This document shows positions 1-7,603 of a stretch of DNA of 52,198 bases, piece after piece. The notes under the pieces are model-generated. The model ran no database searches and had not been told where the DNA came from. It saw nothing but the letters and a program-made list of their open reading frames with translations. The number at the start of each line of letters is the position of its first letter. Position 1 is the first letter of the stretch. A program made the position numbers and the translations under genes. The DNA comes from Bacteroidota bacterium (GTDB taxonomy: Bacteria; Bacteroidota; Ignavibacteria; Ignavibacteriales; Ignavibacteriaceae), in NCBI GenBank assembly GCA_022708025.1, contig JAKIZM010000019.1:1-52198 (forward strand), given 5' to 3'.

Positions 1-84
1 AAAGTAAATAATTATGAAAAATTGCATTTGCTTAGAACATCCTTAAAAACAGAATTAAAGATTAAACAAAAGAAAGCAGCCTGA
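1..84 (+). CDS. C-terminal tail of an upstream gene (partial)
   Basis: Frame 1 is open from the first base to a TGA at 82-84, giving 27 residues rich in lysine and ending KQKKAA. The stop lies 54 bases before the next start, a normal spacing, so this is probably the end of a gene that begins outside the window. No domain can be recognised in so short a piece, and in AT-rich DNA an open stretch of this length could be chance. Confidence 0.35.
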   Translation, partial: KVNNYEKLHLLRTSLKTELKIKQKKAA

Positions 85-138
85 TAAAATGGAGTCTCTA
101 TTTTCAACTAAGTTTGACTTTTTGCCTAAGGTGATAAA

Positions 139-1929
139 ATGAAAGCAATAAATAAAATAGTTTTAATTGTATTTCAGATAATTTTCTCGATAACAATTTA
201 TGCACAGGAATCTGTTCAAATAAATAATAAGCTTTATTCAGATTCAGATTGTCCTGTTGGAGTTCCATCAAATCCAAATCCACCTGATGGAACAACAAAT
301 ATAAGATGGAACGCAACTACTTTAAACTGGACAAATGGTACCGGTACAACAAAAAATGAGATATGGTTTGGAACACAAGGAAATCTGGTTAAAATTTATG
401 ACGGACCGGCAATAACATCTTGTGAAATATCAGTACTTCAAGATTCTACACAATACTATTGGTTTGTAATTTGTAAAAATGATAGTTGTGGAACTCAAGG
501 CCCATTCTGGACATTTACTACAGAAAAACGATACACTACAGTTTGGGATTGGGAAGATGAATTTGATAATTTAAATAACTGGACTATTGTGGGACCTCAA
601 GGTTTGATAAATTGGTATGCGTTCCCATCCTCAGTTGCTGGTAGTAATGCACCTGAATTAAGAATGAGTTGGACTCCTTCATTTAATGGGAAATCTTTAA
701 TAAGGTCAGTACCAATTTCCCTCCCATACAATTGGCCGGTCGCATATTCGTTTTTTTTCTATTTGGATTACTTTACTGATCCAAGCGGCACTGTAACAGT
801 TAGTGTTACTTATGATGGTGGTTTAACTGAACAAATCTTGTATCAATTAATCAATCCTACTGCAAATGTTGGCCCGTATTTTATCAGTGATCTTTTTGTA
901 ACTCCTGCATCAGGTTCATACAATGCGCAACTTCAAATCTGGTTCGAAGGTTATTCGTTTAATATCGATTACATATATTGGGATAGAATTCAATTAAATG
1001 CCTGGACAAGGGATCCACCTTATCCTCCGGAAAACCTTACTGCTCAGATAATTTTTAATTTTGCTCCGCAAGTAAAACTTAACTGGCAAAATATATTATT
1101 GGATGAATTAGGATTTAAAATCTATAGAAAGTTTGGTTCTCAAAACGATCCCGGTTATTATATTTTGATTGGGACTGTTGGTCAAAATCAAACTCAATAT
1201 ATTGATACAACTGTTCTTCAGGGAACAATATATTCATATCAAGTCTATGCGTACGATGAATATATGCAAACCGGAAGCAATAAAGTAACAATTAATGTCC
1301 CTATTCCGGTAGAGTTAATTTCATTTACTGCGGAAGTTGAAGAAAGTACTGTTAAACTTTTCTGGCAGACTGCTACTGAGACGAATAATTCAGGATTTGA
1401 GGTTCAAAGATCGCAAGATTATAAAGATAAAAAATTATCCGAATGGATTTCTTCAGAACAAGATTGGGAAGTAATTGGATTTATTGCAGGGAAAGGAACA
1501 ACAACAGAGGTTCAAAACTATTCATTCACAGATAATCTTTCTCATAATCTTAATCAAGTAATTCATTATCGCTTAAAACAGATAGATTACGATGGTTCAT
1601 TTAAATTTTCGTCTGAAATCGAAATAGAGATACAAGCACCGGATATATTTTCACTTGAACAGAATTATCCTAATCCCTTTAATCCGACGACGAAAATAAA
1701 ATATAGTATACCGACAGTCACTCTTCGACAAGCTCAGAGTGACAACTGGGTTACATTGAAATTGTACGATGTATTGGGGAATGAAATTACCACACTCGTT
1801 AACGAAAGAAAGCCGGCAGGAAATTATAAAGTTGAATTTTCAGGAAGTGATCTGCCGAGCGGTGTTTATTTTTATCAGCTTAAAGCCGGTTCGTTTATTC
1901 AAACAAAGAAGATGATTTTACTTAGATAG
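139..1929 (+). CDS. T9SS-secreted fibronectin-type III protein with type A sorting domain
   Basis: Secreted or surface protein of 596 residues. Residues 1-23 are a signal peptide ending in YAQ. An FN3-like domain follows at about 42-130 (PNPPDGTTN ... TLNWTNGT), then a beta-sandwich-like region to about 290, a second FN3 at about 297-390, and the 'PVELISFTAEVEESTVKLFWQTA' type region common in this lineage. The last 90 residues are a type IX secretion sorting domain: QNYPNPFNPTTKIKY, LYDVLGNE, GVYFYQL and a basic end. The protein should cross the outer membrane through the T9SS. The substrate or partner cannot be told. The start ATG has AAGGTGAT just upstream. A TAnnTTTG element at 109-116 could be its promoter. 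The sorting domain carries a palindromic repeat in frame (see 1717-1743). Confidence 0.9.
   Translation: MKAINKIVLIVFQIIFSITIYAQESVQINNKLYSDSDCPVGVPSNPNPPDGTTNIRWNATTLNWTNGTGTTKNEIWFGTQGNLVKIYDGPAITSCEISVLQDSTQYYWFVICKNDSCGTQGPFWTFTTEKRYTTVWDWEDEFDNLNNWTIVGPQGLINWYAFPSSVAGSNAPELRMSWTPSFNGKSLIRSVPISLPYNWPVAYSFFFYLDYFTDPSGTVTVSVTYDGGLTEQILYQLINPTANVGPYFISDLFVTPASGSYNAQLQIWFEGYSFNIDYIYWDRIQLNAWTRDPPYPPENLTAQIIFNFAPQVKLNWQNILLDELGFKIYRKFGSQNDPGYYILIGTVGQNQTQYIDTTVLQGTIYSYQVYAYDEYMQTGSNKVTINVPIPVELISFTAEVEESTVKLFWQTATETNNSGFEVQRSQDYKDKKLSEWISSEQDWEVIGFIAGKGTTTEVQNYSFTDNLSHNLNQVIHYRLKQIDYDGSFKFSSEIEIEIQAPDIFSLEQNYPNPFNPTTKIKYSIPTVTLRQAQSDNWVTLKLYDVLGNEITTLVNERKPAGNYKVEFSGSDLPSGVYFYQLKAGSFIQTKKMILLR
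1717..1743. repeat. REP-like palindrome inserted in frame in a coding sequence
   Basis: Perfect 8-base arms (GTCACTCT and AGAGTGAC) flank an 11-base centre. Read on the minus strand the centre contains GAGCTTGTCGAAG, the core of a family of dispersed extragenic palindromes known from many bacteria. It is exactly 27 bases, codon-aligned, and encodes residues 527-535 (VTLRQAQSD) inside the T9SS sorting domain, between the two beta-strand motifs 'KIKYSIP' and 'VTLKLYD'. I saw no second copy in the window. Confidence 0.75.
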
Positions 1930-1962
1930 TATCAAAAAAGTAAACGATAAAATATTATTTAG

Positions 1963-1992
1963 CGGATTGTCAGTATAAGAGCTGACAATCCG
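1963..1992. terminator. Hairpin between convergent genes, probable terminator
   Basis: Perfect 11-base inverted repeat (CGGATTGTCAG / CTGACAATCCG) with an 8-base loop, lying between the plus-strand T9SS gene and the minus-strand transporter operon. On the plus strand it is followed by GATGTTTT, so the T-run is short. Position and stem strength favour a terminator serving one or both sides. Confidence 0.65.
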
Positions 1993-2013
1993 GATGTTTT
2001 ATCAAAAACAATT

Positions 2014-2127
2014 TTATTTATTTTTCTTTTGCCCTTTAAATACTTTGAAAAAGGTATATGTAACCAGAATAATTATTATTGTCCAGGCAGTGATCAAAAA
2101 GATATAGCCGGCAGTTGTTAAACCCAT
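2014..2127 (-). CDS. Small single-span subunit of the NSS transporter (MetS-like)
   Basis: A 37-residue protein starting MGLTTAGYIFLITAWTII, with one hydrophobic span at about residues 7-27 and a basic C-terminus (KGQKKNK). Its ATG overlaps the transporter stop codon as TAATG, and its Shine-Dalgarno AAGGAGG lies inside the last codons of the transporter, so the two are translationally coupled. Small subunits of this kind are known next to NSS-family importers (MetS of the MetPS methionine/alanine importer of Corynebacterium). The match here rests on size, topology and coupling, and I could not align the sequence. Likely role: stabilising or modulating the transporter in the inner membrane. 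Confidence 0.75.
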   Translation of the reverse strand: MGLTTAGYIFLITAWTIIIILVTYTFFKVFKGQKKNK

Positions 2128-3686
2128 TATTTTACCTCCTTATGATTATTATCCCATGCTTTTTTTACCAGCCATAAAAATATTAAAGCGATAGTAACCA
2201 TTAATAATCTTGATCCCCAGATATATGGAACATTTTCAGGTTTAACATTTTTAAGCAGCAATGTTGGTAAAGCACTTTCAATAAACCACCAGATCATTAA
2301 TATCATTAAAATTACAGGCGTTATGTATTTCATAATGTAATAAAAGAAAAATGGAATTTTTATATCGCCTCCGTAATTCATTTCTTTCCAGGCTTTATCT
2401 GCACCAAACACCCACATAAAAAGTATTGTTTCAATTAATGCAAAAACAACAAGTCCGAAAGTGCCAGCCCAGTAATCCATTTCATCTAAAAAACCGAATT
2501 TCAGAAAGAACACGACAAACTGAACAGCTATTAGAACTCCTATTGCTAAAAATGCCACTGCTTTTTTTCTGTTCATACCAAGTTCATCTTCTAGGAAAGC
2601 AACAACCGGCTGACCCATTGCGACTGAAGATGTTATACCCGCAAAGAATAAAAGCAGAAACCACATAAATCCAAAAATACTGCCTTGCGGAAATGCTTCA
2701 CTTCCAAAAATTGTTGGCATCGAAACGAAACCAAGATTAAATGCTCCGCCTTTTGCAATTTCTTTTGTTGCTTCTAATCCAAAAAATGCTACTGCAACCG
2801 GAATTGCTATTGAGCCTCCAAGAATCACTTCTGCAAATTCATTAGTAGAAGATGTTGTTAATCCCGATAAAACTATATCATCATCTTTCTTTAAGTAACT
2901 AGCATAAGCTTGTATTGTGCCCATTCCGACTGAAAGAGTAAAGAAAATCTGTCCGGCAGCAGCTAACCAAATATTTGGATTTCCAAGCGCAGAAAAATCC
3001 GGATTCCAGATAAAAGCAAATCCATTTGCAACTGAATTTTCAGGATGAGCAGGATCAGGAGCGCCTAATGTTATAATTCTGATGGCAAGAATTATTGCAA
3101 ATATAAAAAGCAGCGGCATAGCAATCTTAGCAAGCTTTTCAATTCCTTTTGATATGCCTCTGTACAAAACCCAGAAATTAATAAAAAAAGTAAGAAGCAT
3201 TAAAAGATATGCTGTCCAAATTGAACTAAATGTTTCAGAAGTTGTTATACCCTGATAGCTTGATAAGAATCCCGTCATTGTTTCTTTTGTTTCATTGGAA
3301 TACATTCCAAGAATTGAAAACAAGCTGAAGCCAAGGGTCCAGGACTCAATGTAGGTATAGTAAATAAGAATTGTTATTGAGATGAAAAGTCCAAGTGCAC
3401 CAAAGTATTTTGCGAGTTTATTTTTCCATAAAACATCAAACATACCGGGAGCACTGCCATGCTTGTATGAGCCGCCGTATCTGCCTATTCCCCATTCAAT
3501 CCACATTAACGGAATACCGAGTAAAATAAAAAATGTAAAATAAGGGATCATAAAAGCACCGCCGCCATTTTGAGCCGCCTGAACAGGAAACCTTAAAAAA
3601 TTTCCTAAGCCAACAGCATTTCCAGCAACTGCAAGTATCAATCCTAGTTTTGTTCCCCATTGTTCGCGCTCTGTATCTTGGGCCAT
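2127..3686 (-). CDS. Sodium-dependent NSS/SNF-family amino acid transporter
   Basis: Inner-membrane symporter of 519 residues that takes up an amino acid with Na+. The N-terminus carries the NSS signature around TM1 (REQWGTKLGLILAVAGNAVGLGNF and then RFP), including the unwound-helix glycines. About 12 hydrophobic segments follow and the length is normal for the family. A longer reading frame begins at 3704, but the ATG at 3686 is preferred: AGGAGG sits at 3691-3696 right before it, and the protein then begins MAQDTEREQWGTK, as family members do. It is the first gene of a two-gene operon with the small MetS-like subunit. The substrate is not evident from sequence; methionine or alanine would fit the paired small subunit, but that is inference. 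Confidence 0.92.
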   Translation of the reverse strand: MAQDTEREQWGTKLGLILAVAGNAVGLGNFLRFPVQAAQNGGGAFMIPYFTFFILLGIPLMWIEWGIGRYGGSYKHGSAPGMFDVLWKNKLAKYFGALGLFISITILIYYTYIESWTLGFSLFSILGMYSNETKETMTGFLSSYQGITTSETFSSIWTAYLLMLLTFFINFWVLYRGISKGIEKLAKIAMPLLFIFAIILAIRIITLGAPDPAHPENSVANGFAFIWNPDFSALGNPNIWLAAAGQIFFTLSVGMGTIQAYASYLKKDDDIVLSGLTTSSTNEFAEVILGGSIAIPVAVAFFGLEATKEIAKGGAFNLGFVSMPTIFGSEAFPQGSIFGFMWFLLLFFAGITSSVAMGQPVVAFLEDELGMNRKKAVAFLAIGVLIAVQFVVFFLKFGFLDEMDYWAGTFGLVVFALIETILFMWVFGADKAWKEMNYGGDIKIPFFFYYIMKYITPVILMILMIWWFIESALPTLLLKNVKPENVPYIWGSRLLMVTIALIFLWLVKKAWDNNHKEVK

Positions 3687-3818
3687 CACACCTCCTGATA
3701 TCAAGGATTTTAAAATTTTAATGCTGAATATTATGACTTTGAATATTAATTACAACTAAAACAAAGGATTGTTTTTTAGTGAGTTAAATCATTGATAAGC
3801 TTAGATAATGTAAAGGAA

Positions 3819-3849
3819 TTTTCAATTTTAAGATGAATTATTAAATTTG
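3819..3849 (+). promoter_or_regulatory. Bacteroidetes-type promoter for the hydroxylase gene
   Basis: TTTT at 3819-3822, a 19-base spacer, then TAAATTTG at 3842-3849. This fits the -33/-7 pattern (TTTG-N19-TAnnTTTG) with one mismatch in the upstream box. Transcription would start a few bases downstream, leaving a short leader before the ATG at 3878. Confidence 0.45.
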
Positions 3850-3877
3850 CACAGAGGAAATATTGAAAGGAAATAAA

Positions 3878-4513
3878 ATGGCAAAAAATTTCGTATCCAA
3901 TAAAGATGAAACTGTAAGGATGTTTAAAAGTGATTTTATGGAAGCTCTTTCAAAAGTACATCCTTCTGTTCCGGTGATAATTTATTTACCTGTTATACTT
4001 TATATGTTTTACCTGTCGATTTTTGAATATAGTATTTCGGCAGTTAATATTATTGGTTTATTTGTATTTGGAGTTTTTATCTGGACACTAACAGAATACC
4101 TATTGCATAGATTTGTATTCCATCTGAAACTTAAAGGTGATTTGGGTGAAAGGATTCATTTTATTTTTCACGGTGTTCATCACGATTACCCGAGTGATTC
4201 AAAAAGATTAGTAATGCCACCGTCTGTAAGCATTCCTCTTGCTATTCTTTTTTATTTCTTATTTTATTATTTGATCGGAAACATTTTTGTATTCCCGTTT
4301 TTTGCCGGATTTTTAACAGGATATCTCTTTTATGATATAACCCATTATGCAGTGCATCATTTTAATATGCATAGCAAGTTTTGGTTAGCTATTAAGCATC
4401 ATCATATTAAACATCATTTTCAGGATCCTGCAAAAGGCTATGGTGTAAGTTCTCCTGTATGGGATATGATATTTGGAACAGCATTTAATAAAAAAGAAGA
4501 ACCAAAGTCTTAA
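3878..4513 (+). CDS. Fatty acid hydroxylase superfamily membrane protein
   Basis: Integral membrane di-iron enzyme of 211 residues with the histidine clusters of the fatty acid hydroxylase/sterol desaturase family in order: HRFVFH, HGVHHDYP, HYAVHH and HHHIKHH. Four hydrophobic spans surround them. Short family members like this resemble the catalytic part of fatty acid 2-hydroxylases, so it probably hydroxylates an acyl chain of a membrane lipid; the exact substrate is inference. A TTG at 3863 could extend the protein by five residues, but the ATG at 3878 with AAAGGA upstream gives the more usual start. The GH9 gene follows after about 30 bases, so the two may be co-transcribed. Confidence 0.85.
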   Translation: MAKNFVSNKDETVRMFKSDFMEALSKVHPSVPVIIYLPVILYMFYLSIFEYSISAVNIIGLFVFGVFIWTLTEYLLHRFVFHLKLKGDLGERIHFIFHGVHHDYPSDSKRLVMPPSVSIPLAILFYFLFYYLIGNIFVFPFFAGFLTGYLFYDITHYAVHHFNMHSKFWLAIKHHHIKHHFQDPAKGYGVSSPVWDMIFGTAFNKKEEPKS

Positions 4514-4544
4514 AGTCTGATTAACAAAACCTGGAGTAAAGGAA

Positions 4545-6203
4545 ATCAATAATAATTTAATAGTAAAATTAATACAGGCGATCTTTACTCTTTTAATCGT
4601 TTTCGGTTGTAGTTCGGTTAAACCGGGTGAAATATTTATTCATTCTAATCAGACGGGTTTTTTACCACAGGATGTTAAAACCGCTTTGATACTGTCTGAT
4701 ATTGATCTCTCTAAAAAAAGCTTTTCTATTTTAGATGCATCATCCGGGAAAACTGTATTAGAAGATGTAATTGATTCTTCGCCACATTCTTATGGAAATT
4801 TTAATTTTTGTTATGAAATAGATTTTTCAAAACTGAAAGAAACTGGCAACTATAAAATAAAAATCGGGGATAATGAATCGTTTGATTTCAGAATAGATGA
4901 AAAAATATTTAATCCTGTCAGAGATTCATTAAGCTTGTTTTTTAAGGTTCAAAGATGCGGTCCAACTAATCCAATCTTACACAAGCCTTGTCATTTATCT
5001 GATGCTGCATATTTAATTGGTTATAAAGATTCATTAAACAGAGATCTTACCGGCGGATGGCATGATGCCGGCGATTATGTTAAGTTCCTTAAAACAACTG
5101 CTTATACAACCTATCTGTTATTGTTTAGTTATGAATTTGATAATGAAAAATTTGATTTTGATCTTGATGGAAATAATGTTCCGGATATTCTTGAAGAAGC
5201 AAGAGTCGGATTGGATTGGTTAATGCGGGCTAACATAGATAATCAAAAGTTTGTAATTCAGGTTCAAAATGAAACTGATCATTCAATCGGATGGAGGATA
5301 CCTGAAGATGATTCATTACAGTTTAACAGACCAGGATATGTAAGTATAAGTAAGAACTCAATTGGATATTATTCTGCTGTAATGGCTTTAGCCTCACGAA
5401 TATGGAAGGAAAGATTTTTAGATAACGAATTTTCATCTAAGTGTTTAGAGCTTGCGATTAATTTTTATAACTTAAAAGATAATGCTCCTGATTTTGATTC
5501 TATATATTCTAATCATTATCCGGATAATGATTTTAATGGCAAATTAGCTTTGGCAGCAATTGAGTTATTTATTACAACTGGCAAAAAAAATTATTTAGAT
5601 GATGCTGTAAAATATGGAAATCTTGCAGGTGCAGATTATTGGTGGAGTGTCGGACAGATTAATTCTTTAGCTCATTATAAAATAGCAAAATTCAATCCTG
5701 AGTTTGCAAATTATATTTATCAGAATTTAAATGCTGCTAAGACAAATGCTGATAAAAATCTTTTTCATTTAGGGTTGGATTTTTCCTGGGGTACTACTAA
5801 TTGTTTATTAGGTGTTAGTCTCCAGTCAATTCTTTATAAAAAATTAACTGGTTCCAATCTATTTGATTCTTTAAATATTTTTCAGCGTGATTTTGTACTC
5901 GGCAGAAATGTCTGGGGAGTTTCATTTATTTATAATATTGGTAAAAAATTTTCCAAACATCTTCATTCACAGATTGCATTTTTTAATAATGGATATTTAC
6001 CGGGCGGATTAGCTGCCGGACCTGCTCCTTATTCAATATTAAAAACCAAAGAAATTTTAAGAGATAATTTTGATTATGATCGTTTTAATTCAGATGAAAT
6101 AAAATATTATGATGATTATAAAGATTTTGTAACTAATGAACCAACGATAGCTGGCAATGCTACTGCGTTATTTGTTTTCGGATACCTCAGTTCACCAGAA
6201 TAA
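4545..6203 (+). CDS. Glycoside hydrolase family 9 lipoprotein (endoglucanase type), start codon abnormal
   Basis: Predicted lipoprotein of about 552 residues that cleaves beta-1,4-glucan or a related polymer. The coding frame is open from 4521. It encodes a lipoprotein signal with lipobox VFGC (Cys at 4608-4610), then a CelD_N-type Ig domain (IFIHSNQTGFLPQDVK ...), then the GH9 (alpha/alpha)6 barrel. Catalytic elements are visible: GGWHDAGDYVKF with the Asp pair, HLHSQ, and YYDDYKDFVTNEPTIAGNA with the acid Glu. No ATG, GTG or in-frame TTG lies before the lipobox. The first usable TTG is at 4686, inside the Ig domain. I place the start at ATC 4545, which has GGAG eight bases upstream and would give (M)NNNLIVKLIQAIF. 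It could equally be a mutated ATG. It may trim the polymer made by the cluster that follows. Confidence 0.8.
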   Translation: MNNNLIVKLIQAIFTLLIVFGCSSVKPGEIFIHSNQTGFLPQDVKTALILSDIDLSKKSFSILDASSGKTVLEDVIDSSPHSYGNFNFCYEIDFSKLKETGNYKIKIGDNESFDFRIDEKIFNPVRDSLSLFFKVQRCGPTNPILHKPCHLSDAAYLIGYKDSLNRDLTGGWHDAGDYVKFLKTTAYTTYLLLFSYEFDNEKFDFDLDGNNVPDILEEARVGLDWLMRANIDNQKFVIQVQNETDHSIGWRIPEDDSLQFNRPGYVSISKNSIGYYSAVMALASRIWKERFLDNEFSSKCLELAINFYNLKDNAPDFDSIYSNHYPDNDFNGKLALAAIELFITTGKKNYLDDAVKYGNLAGADYWWSVGQINSLAHYKIAKFNPEFANYIYQNLNAAKTNADKNLFHLGLDFSWGTTNCLLGVSLQSILYKKLTGSNLFDSLNIFQRDFVLGRNVWGVSFIYNIGKKFSKHLHSQIAFFNNGYLPGGLAAGPAPYSILKTKEILRDNFDYDRFNSDEIKYYDDYKDFVTNEPTIAGNATALFVFGYLSSPE

Positions 6204-6232
6204 CTAATTAATCTTATTTTCCTGTAAATTCC

Positions 6233-6260
6233 TTGAAAACTAAGGTTGTAGCATTATAAT
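6233..6260 (+). promoter_or_regulatory. Sigma-70-type promoter before the exopolysaccharide cluster
   Basis: TTGAAA at 6233-6238, a 16-base spacer and a perfect TATAAT at 6255-6260. It would start transcription near 6267, about 115 bases before the ATPase gene at 6383. A second TATAAT at 6345-6350 lacks a -35 box at the right distance. Confidence 0.45.
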
Positions 6261-6382
6261 ACACAATAAACTTTTTGTCTCTGTTTAATTCAAAAATTAA
6301 TAACGTTTTGATTGTTTTGAGGCGATAATTAAAAGCTTTTGCGGTATAATTATTGGTAAAAATAACGAAAAAAACATAATTC

Positions 6383-7588
6383 ATGAAAAAAAGCGTGCAA
6401 CTATTTCGTTCTGGGATTCCTATTGTCGATAACGCATGGGGAGGGTTTTATCATGGAGGAACGTATTTGCTTGTCGGAGAACGTAAGACCGGCAAGACTC
6501 TTTTAAGTTTACAATATGCTATTGAGGCAGCAAAAAATAATGAAGTCTGTCTGTTCTTCACAAGTTCACGTCCTAAAGATTTAATAATTCATGCAGCTTC
6601 TATTGATGTTGATCTCGAAAACTATATCAATCAAAACCTTATCATTGTAGTCAGAGTTGCACATCCAACCGATTCAGAAGAATTTAAAACCAGAGATGAA
6701 TTACTAAATGATTATCTAAACGATCTGTTGTCTGTTATAAATCAGTATAAACCTGAAAAGATTATTTTTGATGAGATAACACCGTATGTGGAATTTGAAA
6801 ATCTTAACAATTTACAGGAAGCATTTGGGTCTTTAATTGAATCAATTGAAGAATCAGGTATTACCAGTTTATTGATTTTACGTGAACCTGCAGCTCAAAG
6901 TTCAAAGATGATTTTTAATGTTCTTAATTCATTTGCTACAGGTATCATTCATCTTCATAAAGCAAAAGAATCTGACGAAGAGCAGCCGGGAATAATTGAA
7001 ATTAAACCAAATATCGGACACACTGAAGGTTATTTTAAAGCAAATTATTTTATTGAGCCTTATAAAGGAATCACAACAGATTTTAAAGCACCCAAAAAAT
7101 CTACAAAAGAAAATAATTTGTTGGATATTACTGAACTTCAACCGTCAAAAACTTCACTGAATGCTATTCAGGATTTGTCAATCCCTAATATCTATTCAGT
7201 TAATGATTTCAAATTAATTGTAAATAATCAGATTGCTCTTTATAAAACCACTGGTCAGCCTTTTACAATAGTTTCATTAAGATTAAATCAATATAGCAGT
7301 GCAGAAACAAAAATCAATTTTGACCAATTATATAATGCTGTAAAAACCACAGCGGACAAAAAAAACAAGATATGTGTAATAGGGGAAAAAATATTCATTC
7401 TCTTAACGAAATCTGAAAACGGTATTATTGAAGAGTTTATTAATAAAGTTCATGGTGCGTTAAAAGTAGAAACGAGCGTAAATGTATCTTATCTTGTTCT
7501 TAAGGTTAATCAGTTTATGAATAGTGTGGAGGATATTTTTAACGAGTTTGATCTTGAAGCAGCAAGAACTCAATTAAATCAGAGATAA
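6383..7588 (+). CDS. KaiC/RecA-like ATPase fused to a degenerate GGDEF domain
   Basis: Cytoplasmic protein of 401 residues. Residues 1-220 form a RecA/KaiC-type ATPase (GvpD/RAD55-like) with an intact Walker A, GERKTGKT at 32-39, and a Walker B ending IIFDE at 127-131. Residues 270-390 follow the secondary-structure pattern of a GGDEF domain (VNDFKLIVNNQIAL ... QPFTIVSLRL ... VNVSYLVLKV), but the signature is replaced by IGEKIF and no RxxD inhibitory site is visible, so it cannot be a cyclase. The layout recalls BcsE of cellulose systems, which pairs a RecA-like domain with a degenerate GGDEF that binds c-di-GMP. It heads the same-strand cluster to 20.7 kb, with 15 bases to the next gene. A regulatory NTP or nucleotide sensor is the most reasonable inference. 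Confidence 0.75.
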   Translation: MKKSVQLFRSGIPIVDNAWGGFYHGGTYLLVGERKTGKTLLSLQYAIEAAKNNEVCLFFTSSRPKDLIIHAASIDVDLENYINQNLIIVVRVAHPTDSEEFKTRDELLNDYLNDLLSVINQYKPEKIIFDEITPYVEFENLNNLQEAFGSLIESIEESGITSLLILREPAAQSSKMIFNVLNSFATGIIHLHKAKESDEEQPGIIEIKPNIGHTEGYFKANYFIEPYKGITTDFKAPKKSTKENNLLDITELQPSKTSLNAIQDLSIPNIYSVNDFKLIVNNQIALYKTTGQPFTIVSLRLNQYSSAETKINFDQLYNAVKTTADKKNKICVIGEKIFILLTKSENGIIEEFINKVHGALKVETSVNVSYLVLKVNQFMNSVEDIFNEFDLEAARTQLNQR

Positions 7589-7603
7589 AAGTGATAATCT
7601 GCG

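Noticed and set aside
4686..6203. Shorter GH9 start at TTG 4686
   Set aside because: It would cut away the lipoprotein signal and the first strands of the CelD_N domain, which are clearly coded upstream in the same frame.
6345..6350. Second TATAAT as promoter of the ATPase gene
   Set aside because: No -35 box at 16-18 bases; the pair at 6233-6260 is better.
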